Positions 11,989 to 23,281 of a stretch of DNA of 64,000 nt are shown here, piece by piece; the first letter of the stretch is position 1, and each line of letters opens with the position of its first letter. Below the pieces are notes generated by a model. It was not told the DNA's origin. It did no database searches and was given only the letters and a program-made list of their open reading frames with translations. The stretch comes from Datura wrightii. Taxonomy: Eukaryota; Streptophyta; Magnoliopsida; Solanales; Solanaceae. The DNA lies in NCBI GenBank assembly GCA_035772735.1, contig JASDFA010000007.1, positions 71,090,501 through 71,154,500 of the forward strand, given 5' to 3'. A program made the position numbers and the translations under genes.

Positions 11989-13383
11989 CAAGGTCTTTCC
12001 TTGGTTGTGATGTCAGCTTAGGGACGGGTAGGAATGATATTTATTTAATAGTGACTACCTCCCTAAGAACTTTAAAGACATTTTCCATTTTTCAAGTCCA
12101 CCACCTTTCTCTTGCTTGTTCACCCTTTTTCTTCTTTTCTTCTCATGCCCCTTTTTCACTACTTGACTTCTAGTCTTTGCTTATAGAAACAATAGGAATT
12201 TTGCAATTAAAGCTCTATCTTTCATTGTTCTCGTTGCAAGTAGACAACATAATTCTGTGGGCACCTCTTTTTCTAATTTTTTCCTTCTCTTACCACAATC
12301 TTTCTTTTTCCTTAATATTATGCTTCGGTGGACCTTTACTTTTTAAGTCTCAAAGTACCTAAGACTACTTTGATCAACAAGTCTGAGTTCTTAAAAAGAA
12401 ATGGATTAAGCTAGTTTCGTGGCTAAGAATGAATAAGGCTTTATGGCTTAAAAGGGGTTAACTAGGGAGAATGTATAGTAAGGTAAAACAAACATGGGAA
12501 AAAACATGGATTTTTTAAAGAAATGCCTTGATGATATCCTAACTTCCTAAAAACTAATTATCCTACATACACTAAGAAAAGTTCTAGATGCTACAATATG
12601 TACAAACAAGACAAATCAGCTCTCCTCTCATGGCATCAAGAGTCTATTCGGCTCCCTACAGCTACACATTTACACAATCATATTGAATGACATTGTTCAT
12701 TATTAAGCCTTTAGGATCATTTTTAAATCAAATTAAAGAGCTATGTATGTCTCTCATAGATTCCTCACTTATGCATTCAAGATGACCACTTTACTAACTC
12801 TAGCATAGCAGCTAAGTAGAATGTCACAAGCACACAAGAGGATGATCTATGACTCAATCCTAAAAAGTAAAAACGTGAACAAATTTCTTTAAGACGATCG
12901 TCATCCATAAATCATAGGGAAGGGTCACTAATCTGCAACTACGACTCCTATAAAATAAAATTTACCCGATTCAAAGGTCTCTCCTTCAAAAAAGAATCTA
13001 GGCCATAAGAGAAAAAGAAGGTTGCATGTGATATGCCAATTTTAGAATTTTTTTCAAATAAAGCTTAATGAACATACTCACCCTTGACCAACAACAACTA
13101 AAATTTTTAACTAAACTAAAAACTAGAGATCAAATAGAGTACCTAACACCCCAAGGCATCACAAGTCATCATCATCATACTAGCTATTACAGACCAAGAC
13201 CTAACAAATCATAAAGCTGTTAATACAGGAATGAGCACGGTTTATAGAAATAGAAATTAAAGAACAAACAGGAATCTTTCCTCCACCTAACACTTAAACA
13301 TCCCCACAGCACACACAATCATATCAAAATGTAGGGTAAAAGGAACTTCTTGGGCCGCTAAGCATCATTATCATATTTGTAAT
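11989..13383 (-). other. Non-coding leader/3' region of an Athila/Tat-like element (right copy)
   Basis: Mirror of 3561-4918. No gene is visible; the small open frames near 11955-12362 lie in a pyrimidine-rich tract and have no recognisable protein. Confidence 0.5.
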
Positions 13384-14230
13384 TGATGAGTTGGTAATTT
13401 ACCAACTCATTACGCTCTTATATTTGAGTTGTTGCTTAGTTTTTTAGTTGATTATATGGATTTTATGCCATTTTTACTTTTTTTGTGTGCATATGCCTAA
13501 ATGTGTAGAAAATATCAAAAATGGAGAAAAAAGAAGGAAGTGAGAAAAAACCGGTGGTCCATTAATGAAAACCAGCGAAAACGCTAGCTAAAGGCTGATT
13601 ATCACTTCCCTGAGGAAAGATGCCATCGGCGAATCACGAGTTTCCAACGACGACTCGCTGGTCCAATCGCTGAAAGACTCCCAGTTTTCTAGAAAGAAGC
13701 ATAAAGATCTGGCGGTTCACGAATTTGTATTGGATAAACGCCAGAAGAACCACCAATGCTCACTAGAGTTGAGTGATGGCTCCTATAAGATACCAGCGGT
13801 TCATGAATTGGGACTAACGAACCGCCGGTGTATCCAATGATTCCAAAATGGCGCTCAGGGGTATAATTTTCTAGCACGGGAAAAGAGATAAAAGGTGCCC
13901 TACTTTTCAGGATATAAATAGTAGATAAAGTACTGTGTATTGATATATAGAGAGATGGAGAAAGAGCAGAGCATATCACATTATCGTTAAAACGGAGTTT
14001 GCATGATACTACCTTCTTTGTCGGCAAACATGGAGTCCGATGGGATCCAAGTGGAGAATGCTAAAACCCACCAATGGAACCTTCACACGTTGTCCCACTA
14101 GATAATGGATGATGATGTATGCAATACGTGTGTGAGAATCAAGAAGCTCACCGCCTCAGATCACCCACCGATATTTACTACCCATATAAAGACGAAAGTG
14201 GGCCCCACTTCTCATGCTTTTCACATAGGC
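13384..14230 (+). mobile_element. LTR-like segment with palindromic start and TATA box
   Basis: It starts TGATGAGTTGGTAA at 13384, inside a perfect 25-base palindrome (13386-13410, arms 12 bases, one-base centre). A TATA-like sequence (GATATAAATAG) lies at about 13912. Only the first 465 bases have a mirror at 3098-3560. The 3' end is not clear because it meets a copia-like LTR at about 14236. Confidence 0.45.
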
Positions 14231-14235
14231 TTCCT

Positions 14236-14963
14236 TGTGCATATTAGGCTAGCTGTTTTGTTAGTCTGTTTGGTTTATTAGGTGTCTGTTGTTATTAGGA
14301 TTTGTAGATGAGTTTGTTTAAATAAGTGTGCCAGATTTGTCTTTATCAGGCCATGTAAATGAGTGTGTCGTTTTCGTATTGTTACGCTTTTTAGAAATGT
14401 GTGCCAAGTTTATCTTGTATAGAGTCTTATATTCTAGTCTCCTAACCTCTATATAAAGGAGGCTAGGCTTTCCATTGTAACTCAGAGTCGAAGAGAGTCA
14501 AATAGAGTCATCAGAGTCTATAAAAATTTCCTATGTTCAATAATATGAGTGTTTGCTAAATTCTCTCTTGTTCTTTCTTTCCAAAGGCATGGTATGGCTG
14601 ATCCTTTTGAAATAGTATATGGCCTTGACACTCGGGTAAGCAAGCTTGTTACAAGTACAATAGTTTTCCAAAGTTTATAAACAACTAAATTTATAAGTAG
14701 AGCAAAGGATTTCCCGAGTTGTGTAGCTTGGCAAACCATCTAGGTGGATGTAGAAGCCAGCCCCTTTTTGTAGGGAAATTCTTTTATGTCTATGATGAAA
14801 TTTACTGTTCAACTGACTTGGCAAGCCGTCCTCCGGGATGTTGAAGCCTAGTTTCGTGGCAAGCCATCCTTCGGGATATTGAAGCCTAGTCCCCCTTCGT
14901 AGGAAAACTATTGTGCCTACAATCTCGCTGCCTTGCCCACCGTTTCCTCGTCCTATATTACTC
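14236..14963 (+). mobile_element. Copia-like LTR, probably solo or truncated
   Basis: The stretch begins near TGTGCATATTAGG and ends close to ...TTACTCCA, with a strong TATA box (CTATATAAAGG, about 14450) in between and a primer binding site directly after. Short repeats GGCAAGCC(A/G)TC recur near its 3' end. Pieces of the same LTR form the centre of the giant palindrome at about 8345-8490. No copia gag or pol follows, so only the LTR is left. Confidence 0.5.
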
Positions 14964-14969
14964 CATATT

Positions 14970-15009
14970 TGGTATCAGAGCCCTCTACGTACCCGTTGGT
15001 ATCAGAGCC
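14970..15009 (+). other. Two primer binding sites in tandem
   Basis: TGGTATCAGAGCC occurs at 14970-14982 and again at 14997-15009, 27 bases apart. The first fits the copia-like LTR before it. The second runs straight into a Del-type LTR tail (15010-15220), a junction that could come from a template switch or from DNA repair at a shared primer-site sequence. Confidence 0.7.
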
Positions 15010-15220
15010 AGGTTTAGAGGCTTTTTAGACAAAGGATGTATTCAGCTTCAGCTTGTGTATTCTGATGTTATGTTTAATTTAGACTTCCGCTATGATTATC
15101 TTGTTGATTCTTTAGTTTTATTAATCGAGTTAGATGTGTGCTTATTCCATGGGTCGACTTGGGGTCTCTTGGGGCTCCTTGTCCTGTTTTGCAATCCGGG
15201 CCTCCGTTCGGATCATGACA
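15010..15220 (+). mobile_element. 3' tail of a Del-type LTR
   Basis: These 211 bases match the last part of the Del-type LTR at about 7040-7255, including the end GATCATGACA. The rest of the LTR is absent, and the order LTR-tail after primer site is the reverse of normal, so this is a rearranged fragment. Confidence 0.7.
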
Positions 15221-15224
15221 CCTT

Positions 15225-16590
15225 GTTATCTAATTCTCTTGAAACAACCAAGTAGTCTAAATGTACATGAAGGGCAAGCTTATGGTATGAGACATATGTG
15301 CATTACAACACTTGTGAGCATGAGAGTGCCTTGCTTTCTGTGTTCTATGTGTTTGCATTGATAATCTGAGAGAGGAACATCACTAAAAGTGAGGGGTACA
15401 AGATGTCTAAGTCAATGTACTATTTGTTGCATATTTCATACTTAATCATGTTGTCCCTATGTTTTGAAAGATGAGTCAATTATAGAGGTTGTGTAGTTTT
15501 GATTGTGAAACCTTTACATGTGCTTGATGAGATGATTGGGAAGAGCACCAACCTTGTTCCGAGCCAAAAGTTACTGAATTTAAAGCCAACTGTTGAAGGG
15601 CAGAAGCATCATTTCAAGACGCAACTATAAATATACCCTCTAGGGCATGCGTTAAGTAGCTTTTATCATCTTTAGTCATTTTCTGAAAAAGAAGTCGATA
15701 GTTTGGTACCATTTAACATTCCATAGTTTATCATCGGATGCTTGTAAGCCATTTGGAAGGAAGACCAAGTCTACACAAGGTTTCTTCTCTTCTTTACTCT
15801 TTACTTTATATGATGATGAATAATTATTTGTTTTTCCACTTGTCTATGAGTGGCTAACCTCATATTCTAGGGTTTTGGCCATGGTGAATCGTTGTTGTTG
15901 AATAGACTGATTTAATATAGAATTGATTCTCCTTTGAGGTCATTTGTGCTTACTTATATTAATTTATTATTTATGAGATTGATCAACTTGTAAGTAATCT
16001 GTTGGCTTCCGATTGAAATTGGGAAAGAGAATCGAAAGGGTTTAAGGTAAATAAAAAACGGGAATTCAAAGACCCTCAAACCCATTGGTGAGAGGATAGA
16101 AGTTGTTATTGATGATAGGGATATACCCTTCAACCCCGTTTAATTGAAATACAAATAGGAATAACCGTCGTTTCATGCTTCTCCTAACACCATAGGGATA
16201 TAGACATTAGGGTTCATGAAATATTTCTTGGATGCTAGGGATAGTGGCAAGAAATGGGATAGTATCTTGCAACTAGTAACCGTAGGGAGAAATTCTATTG
16301 TAATGACATCATGAAAACTCAACCTGGACACCGAACATGTGCCATTTCTCTAATTTTCATCATTATCGAAGTAAACGAAGCTTGCAAATGATTTAGTTAA
16401 TTTTACATTTTTAGCATGTAGTAGTTTAAGTTCTAAAACCAACTCCCATTTTAATTGTTTTGTTAGACTAGATTAATAAAGTTATAACCTTATAATGATT
16501 GAACTGAAAGGTATGATAATCGAGGCTTCCAGTCCTATATTACTTGACGACCACGTGCGCTTGCGTGTGCTTGGCATAGATCAATCAACA
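15225..16590 (+). mobile_element. Degenerate Athila/Tat-type LTR
   Basis: A TATA-like box (TATAAATATACC) lies near 15625, and near the 3' end is the phrase GACCACGTGCGCTTGCGTGTG (about 16549), which resembles the 3' part of the Z LTR (59221-59240) and the V LTR. There is no open frame of interest. The ends and subfamily are uncertain. Confidence 0.45.
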
Positions 16591-17580
16591 ATGAAGAGAT
16601 ACCATAGATATGAGACAATAGGATAAAGAACTCAATCAATGAACAATTCAACTTATAGGGAAGAAGACCACCTCAAGAAATTGGGCAAAAACCCTAGCTT
16701 CAACTTCTATCAAGAATTTCTCATTTAGGTTAGCCTTACATACATGGAATGATGAACTTAGACCTTTTCTTAAGAAGCCCTAGGTTCAAGATGATGAATC
16801 CTTGAATCCCTAGCTTGCTTGAGAACTTGATGATTCTTGCACTTATGTTGCTATGAAAGGGAATGAGAGTTTAGGCTAAATAACCCCTTGAATATCCCTC
16901 TACAAAATCCCAAAATATTCTTTTTTAGGTAATAAAAATATAGGAAATTATGGAAATAACCTCAAAATCCCATTTGTAAAATTGGTCATCCAGTGACTAT
17001 GGATCACCACATGACTTATTGGGTCACTCCGCAACTCGTGGTGAACATCCGTTATCACTGAGGCAATTTGATCACTTATTGATCTCTTCACAATGTGTAG
17101 ACAGAACATATCATCACTATCCTTAACGATCATTACCTCTGCTTCTTCCCACTTAAGCCAAAAATTGAACATTTTCTGATCCTCACCTCACAACCTAGCC
17201 GAACGGATAGCTTAATGAGTTGTTAATTTGTCTTAAGAATCGTTGCCTGAGTTATTGGAACTGGATGTTTTACTAAATCTGAGTTTCATCACGAGTCACT
17301 TGATGAGTCGTGGTTCTCCCAATGAGTTATCAAGTCTCTCATTCTGTGATAAAAGTCAATTTTTCTGCTGGTTTCTGCTGCAAGTCTTGAGTTTGATTTT
17401 AGAGATTTTTGGGATGTTCCATTATCTCCCCTTATTCATTCTCAAATGAAGAGTAAAACTGGCTGAATAGTTGATATTATTGAGAGTAACTAAATTAAAC
17501 TTGATGAATGCATAGAACATGCAAGCATACTAAGGATCTTAATGATAGTTGAATGAAGTATGAAAAAATATAAGTTCAAT
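16591..17580 (-). other. Probable 3' LTR remnant of element U
   Basis: This lies directly downstream of the U pol gene (minus strand) and contains degenerate dyads of the type ACTCGTGG seen in the Del-type LTRs (about 17030 and 17290). I could not identify its ends. No coding sequence is visible. Confidence 0.35.
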
Positions 17581-19755
17581 AATTGAGGAATCTATTACCA
17601 CCAGATGATTCTGATCTAGGAGTGAATAGATGAGGGTACTTGTCCATCATATTCGCCTCGGCTTCCCAAGTAGCTGCCTCAACTAGCTGATTCCTCCATA
17701 ACATTTGCACAGAAACGAGTTTCTTGTTCTCAACTTATGAACCTGATGATCTAGAATCTCAACTGCAATCTCTTCATATGACAGGTTGTCTTTCTCCCCA
17801 ACACTTTATATAGGCACGATGAGTAAGGGGTCACCCATACACTTCTTAAGCATAGAAACGTGGAAGACTAGATGGACTGAAGCTAGTTTGGCTGGCAGCT
17901 CCAACTCATAAGCTACCTTTCCAACTCTCTTTGAAATGCAATACGGGCCAATATAGCAAGGAATAAGATTCCTTTCTTTCCAAACCTCATAACACCCTTT
18001 CTGGGTGAAATCTTCAGGTAAACCCAATCATCTACCTCAAACTCCAAGTCTCTACGCCTAACATCTGTATAAGACTCTTGGCAACTCTGGGCAGTCTTTA
18101 TCCTTTCCTGAATGATCTTAATCCTTTCCATGGCTTGTTGCACTAGGTATGGGCCTATCAGCTCTACTTCACCAACTTCAAATCAACCAATCAGAGATCT
18201 ACACCTCCACATATAAAAAGCCTCATAGCGAGCCATCTGAATGCTAGAATGATAACTATTGTTATATGCAAATTTGGTGAGAGGCAAATGGTCATCCCAA
18301 TTCTCTTTGAAATCAATAACACATTCCCTTAACATATACTCCAAATTTTGAATAGTACACTCTGCCTGACCATCTATATGCGGATGAAAGGTTGTACTGG
18401 GGTTCACCTTCAAACCCAAACCACTCTAAATGACTTACAAAACTTAGCATATGATGGACAATGGAACTTTGTGGAGTTTAACCACTTCCCTAAGGTATAA
18501 GTTAGCAAGATCCCCGGCTGAATCTATAGTCTTCACTGCTAAGAAATGAGCCAACATGGTCATTTGATCTACAATCACTCAAATAGAGTCATGTTGTCTG
18601 TGTGATCTCGGTAGACTAGTGATAAAGTCCATATTGATTAACTCTCACTTCCTCTCGGGCAGTGCTATATTCTGAGCCATACCACATGGTCTTTGGTGCT
18701 TAACTTTAACTTGTTGACAATTCGGACACTTTGCAAAAAAGTCTACAATGTCCCTCTTCATACCGTTCCACTAATGGAATTCCCTCAAGTCATGATACAT
18801 CTTCGTGGAACTTGGATGAATCGAATACCTGGAGCTATGTTTTTCTACCATGATTCTCTCTATGAGACCATCTACGTCTAGAACACATAATCTTCCTTGA
18901 TACCTTAATACACCATCTCTCCATTGTGCGAAAACCAACACCTTTTTCTTGTGGACATCATCCTTTAACTGAAGCAAAAGGGGATCTCTATCCTGTTTTC
19001 CTTGACTTCCACTAATAAAATATGATTCGGGCCCATTTTAAACAAGCACACTACCTTCTTTAGAGTCTAAAAGACAAACTCCTAAGCGGGAGAGCCTATG
19101 CACATCCTTAGCTAGTTCTCTCTTTGCTTCCTCTACATGGGATGTACTTCCCATGGATAACCTGCTAAGAGCATCAACAACTATATTAGACATACCTGGA
19201 TGGTAGAGAATACTTATGTCAATATTCTTGAGCAACTCAAGACATCTCCTTTGTCTGAGATTCAACTCCTTTTAGCTGAACAGATATTGTAAACTCTTGT
19301 GGTTGGTGAACATATCCACACGAGCAACATAGAGATACTGGCACCAAATATTTAATGTGAACACTACCGCTGCAAACTCAAGGTCATGACTCGAATAATT
19401 CTTCTCATGAACTTTAAGTTGTATGGAGGAATATATTCTCACCTTACTATTCTGCATCAATACACAACCAATGCCTACTCTGGATGAATCATAATCCGGG
19501 TAGGGTCAACACTGAAGCAGTAGTCAAATAAGTTTTTAGTTACGGAAAGTTTTTCTCACAAGCTTCAGACCATTGAAATTTGACATTCTTCTGAGTCAAC
19601 TTAGTCAATGGAGAAACTATGGTGGAGAATCCCTTTATAAACCTTTGATAGAAGCCACAAGACCCAAGAAACTTCTGATGTCAGGATCATGGGTATGGGA
19701 CAACTCTTAACTGCATCAATCTTTTGAGAATCAACCTGGATACCCTCGCTGGAAA
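17580..19755 (-). pseudogene. Element U: 3' half of a Del/Tekay pol gene (RNase H, integrase, chromodomain-like end)
   Basis: The minus strand encodes the C-terminal half of a Ty3/gypsy polyprotein: RNase H (19500-19040), the integrase zinc-binding region (18977-18690), the integrase core (its Glu in DGQAE at about 18365), and the C-terminal domain (18143-17806). It ends at about 17580 with a tail of the chromodomain type ending in YPHLF. It tracks the W copy domain by domain, but it has many stops and frameshifts. The sequence breaks at 19755, where solo LTR S is inserted, and resumes at 32019. It is older than everything nested within it. Confidence 0.85.
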
Positions 19756-19760
19756 CTATG
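19756..19760 (+). repeat. Target-site duplication of solo LTR S, left copy (CTATG)
   Basis: CTATG precedes the LTR terminus TGTCACGACC and recurs at 32014-32018 after the terminus TATTACA. Together they show that S is one insertion into the U pol gene. Confidence 0.9.
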
Positions 19761-21816
19761 TGTCACGACCCAAACGTAGATCCAAATCGTAACACGGGAC
19801 AAGAAGCCCCTAGAGACTCCAATTCGACCCATGGAATGAACATACATCTAACTCAATGTCATGTAAAGCGGAATACTTAGCATAACGACATAGCGGAAGC
19901 ATAAATATAACATATCATATAAAGCGGAACGTACTTCTTACATAACAGTTGAATACTACACATAGTCTGAAAGCCTCTAACATATCTGATGGGTTGATGG
20001 GACAACACCCCCAACTAACCCACAAGTCTATAAAAATGAACATGAAAAGATAACTAACATCAAACTGGTCCTTGGAGAATGAGGACTCACCAAAGAGCTG
20101 GATACTAATTTCTGAGACGAGCTAATGATGGTGCTGGATCTAAAGATCGGAGCCTGTATCATGAAACGGTATGGCATAGAGTATGTAGTCAGTACATGGA
20201 ATGTACATAGTATGCAAGGTAAGTAAAATGGACATTTAAAAATACATAAAAGCTCATAAGAGATCATAATAGTGGGAGGACATGCTCATAACATAAATAT
20301 CATAATATAACATAAGGCTCAAGGTTTTTCAAAAACATTCGTAATTCATTCGTTATCATAGTCATAAGAGAAACTTTATGAATCATCACTTGATCCAGAA
20401 TAGCATAAACATAATGATGCATAAAAATATGTGGAACAATGGGAGGACTCGTCATAACCAACACCATCATGGTAGAGCCTTACATGATTTCCCAACTATC
20501 TCACTCAAGTTGGCAGAGTTGTCCTTGGCTTGCCAGGCAAGGGACGTGAATTATGTGATATAACGAAAGAGGGGATCCATTAACATTTTAATATATCATT
20601 ATGAACCTACGGTGGCACGTAGTTATGAGACACCAGCGTAGTCCTTTGAACACCGGGCTACTCGGTGCTAGACACTACTACTAAAAACATGTACATTAGG
20701 CTCATACGTAAACCATAAACATCATTCATGAGATTCATGGCTAAATAAACATTTAACATCATTGATCCCCTTTTTCATACATGATTATTCATGAATCAAC
20801 GGCATTTTAGTCGGCCAACATCATAAATCGATAAATTATAAAATCCATATCATAAATCGTAAATCGTTCTTGAACATGTGGGCATTTCCCAATACTTTAA
20901 CATGCTTGAAAATATTCAACTTACTTGAAAACATGATTTAAAAAATGGGTGACTTGAAAACATGCTTTTCATCATCAATACTTCATCATACATGAATATA
21001 CATCATGAATCTTAACTTTCATGAACTTTTTTTATAAATGGGCATTTTAAATTTTAAAAGCTTGAAATATTATTTTAATGGAAAACAACATAAAACTTTC
21101 CCATAATTCATAATTCAATAATAATAACTCATTAGATAATGCCCATGTAGAGAATCCAAAATTTCATGTATTTGGTTAAAACCCCATAGAATCAATATAG
21201 GAAATTCATTATTTAGAGAGAGTTTGGGCATGGGTGTGAACGGATTCACCCATTCATAACCCTACATACCTGGGGAAAATCATATTTTACCACTCATTGA
21301 AAGCCCAATGAAAGATTGAAAGAAAACTTGAAGAACTCTTACTTGATCACCTCCTAAACCCCTTCAATATGCATGCATGGATATGAATGAGCCTAGGATA
21401 GGTTTTACCCTCATAAAACACTACATTTCGAGCTGTAAACAACGTAGTTTAGAATCCTAGTATTTAGGAATTATGGAAAAGCTCTTACTAAATTCGCAGG
21501 AAATAACTGACTGCCAGTCCCCACAAGGGATTGGACGACTCGTCGCTCCAGGCCATGACTTGTGGCATCATTTGTCAAGTACACTGCTTGAGGGTTTGTC
21601 TGGGGTTCATCACAGGAGACCTCACGATTCGTTAAAGGTGACCACGAGTCGTGGTCATCACTCGTCACATACACTGCCTGGGATTTCACTTATCTCCATC
21701 ATGTGGCTCACGAACCTCCGCAAGAATCATGATGACCGACCACAACTCATGGGGAGCTTCCGTAGGGTACACTGCCACTTCTCTTCACTCTTCTCAAAAT
21801 CGTTGCCCATGACTAA
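19761..21816 (-). mobile_element. Solo LTR S, first segment (2056 bp)
   Basis: This Del-type LTR starts TGTCACGACC at 19761 and is interrupted at 21817 by E1. The remainder is 31787-32013. Together they make about 2.28 kb with no internal region, so the parent element was lost by recombination between its LTRs. Dyads of the type CACGA-C-TCGTG cluster at about 21535-21750. The last five bases, ACTAA, are the E1 target duplication. Confidence 0.9.
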
Positions 21817-23281
21817 TGTTCGCGCTCTGCTGCTCGGTATGTGTTAAAAACCGACACGCAAGTGTACGTGGTCAAACAAGTAATAAAGTGGCTAAGTAGC
21901 CAAGTATCGATCCAAGGAGGCTGCTCTGGATATGCAAAATTTCCTAGTTCACTATATTTCTATTCAATTTCTAACTATGCTAACAACTATCCAATCAAGA
22001 ATTGAGGGAGTTTTGTTTCTAAACTAATTATATACTAAACTTAACAACTATTATTTACGTTGAATTAAGACAATGGATATGCTCATGCCAAGGTTAAGAA
22101 CGAGTAATGGAGTTGATAATTATGATAATTTGGTCATCCTCTTCTTCATATTGCTAGTCAAGAACGTTTGCCTAGAAATTAAAACTCTCGTATTTAATTT
22201 CACTTTAGAATCATAAACCATTCGCCTACATTTCTGTGATCAAATGAAATTTATGACCTAACACTACAATGCCGGTTCCTAAATTGACTAATACGGCTTT
22301 CAAGTATATTTCTATCAAGAAAGCACATCAAAACCCAATTTTCCCAAATCAAGTTAAGAACAATACCCTATTAATTCACAACTTTCCAATTTCATGCTCT
22401 CTCGAGTGAAATTGGACTTTTTAGATATACATTAATGGTGGCCAATCAAGAATGTACTAAGCACAAGAATTAATAGAACAATATGCAAGAAGAAGAAGAA
22501 ACCATATCAATTATTACCAATAATCATTACACAAGTTCAAAACCTCAGCAAGAAAGGAATTAGCCACTCATTCTTGGATTAATCGTACTAGAATGAGTGT
22601 AAATCATGCATACAATTGAAGGAAAAGAAGAAGGGAAGAGAAGAAAACTCTTATCTTTTCTTTTCTTCAACTGCCACAAAACCACGTTCCTCTCTCCACT
22701 CCTGAACTCTGCTAAAAACTAGAACTAAAAGAAGACCCCTTTAAAAATAACCTAAGTGTGCTATTTATACTAGTGGGAAATTTTTCCCGGAATAACAAGC
22801 AACGTGTCACGGAGGCCAACGCGGAGCACTGCCTCCGTGACACGGCGTGGACGCGGACCCTCTCTGGAAATTGCAAGGTCCGGATAATTGGTCTCAACGT
22901 GGCACGGAGGCCATCGCGGAGGCCTATCTCCGTGCCACGGAACTGACGCGCAGGCACACTGGAAATTGCCTAATTAATTCCTGCCCAGGCAGTGTGCTAC
23001 CGCGATGGCAGCGTGGCACGGCTCCATCGCGGAGCCAGTGTAAAATGTGCCATCCAAGGTCTTTTCCACGCTCGCATCCAAATCCAACTCCGACATAGTT
23101 CCAACACGCATTTTAGCTCCTAAAAATCACATTATCCTGCAAAACAAATGCTAATCATGTTGGTTAGTATAAATTCGCATTTTATTACCAAATACATGAT
23201 ATTATATACACATTGCACAACAAACAAGGTAAAAATGATACATTTGAGTATCACTTGGGCATATAAATTTGCCCAAGATCA
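21817..23281 (-). repeat. E1 3' LTR (1465 bp)
   Basis: On the plus strand it runs from TGTTCGCGCTCT to CCCAAGATCA. It matches 30322-31786 with the same length and about 12 substitutions. Its TATA box (minus strand TATAAATA) lies at 22762-22770 and the dyad cassette at 22803-23031. Confidence 0.95.
22762..23031 (-). promoter_or_regulatory. U3 dyad cassette and TATA box of the E1 3' LTR
   Basis: Upstream of the TATA box (22762-22770), on the minus strand, lie three GC-rich inverted repeats. A 13-bp perfect stem CGTGTCACGGAGG pairs 22803-22815 with 22832-22844. A 12-bp stem CGTGGCACGGAG pairs 22898-22909 with 22928-22939. An 8-bp stem CGCGATGG pairs 23001-23008 with 23024-23031. The stem nearest the TATA box is 32 bases from it. 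Within them recur odd palindromes of the form CCGTG-N-CACGG. Similar units occupy the same place in V, Z and W. Confidence 0.75.

Larger units (their letters stand above)
8481..13852 (-). repeat. Right arm of the giant inverted repeat (about 5.4 kb)
   Basis: This is the mirror copy of 3095-8416. The order of parts from the centre outwards is the same on both sides: copia-like LTR piece, pararetroviral reverse-transcriptase fragment, Gag start remnant, Del-type LTR, leader-like stretch, LTR piece with a perfect terminal palindrome. At the outer edge similarity ends close to 13852, just before a TATA-containing LTR segment that has no partner on the left. Confidence 0.9.

Noticed and set aside
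3095..13852. The giant inverted repeat as two ordinary head-to-head insertions of one LTR element
   Set aside because: Sequence outside the LTRs is mirrored too, including the flanks (CCTTG and CAAGG), the non-coding regions and the outer LTR pieces, so a larger composite was duplicated.
22712..23098. Several overlapping open frames on both strands inside the E1 LTRs (also at 31217-31603), identical in both copies
   Set aside because: They lie in the GC-rich dyad cassette of the LTR, where stops are rare by composition. No protein family is recognisable and they overlap each other on both strands.
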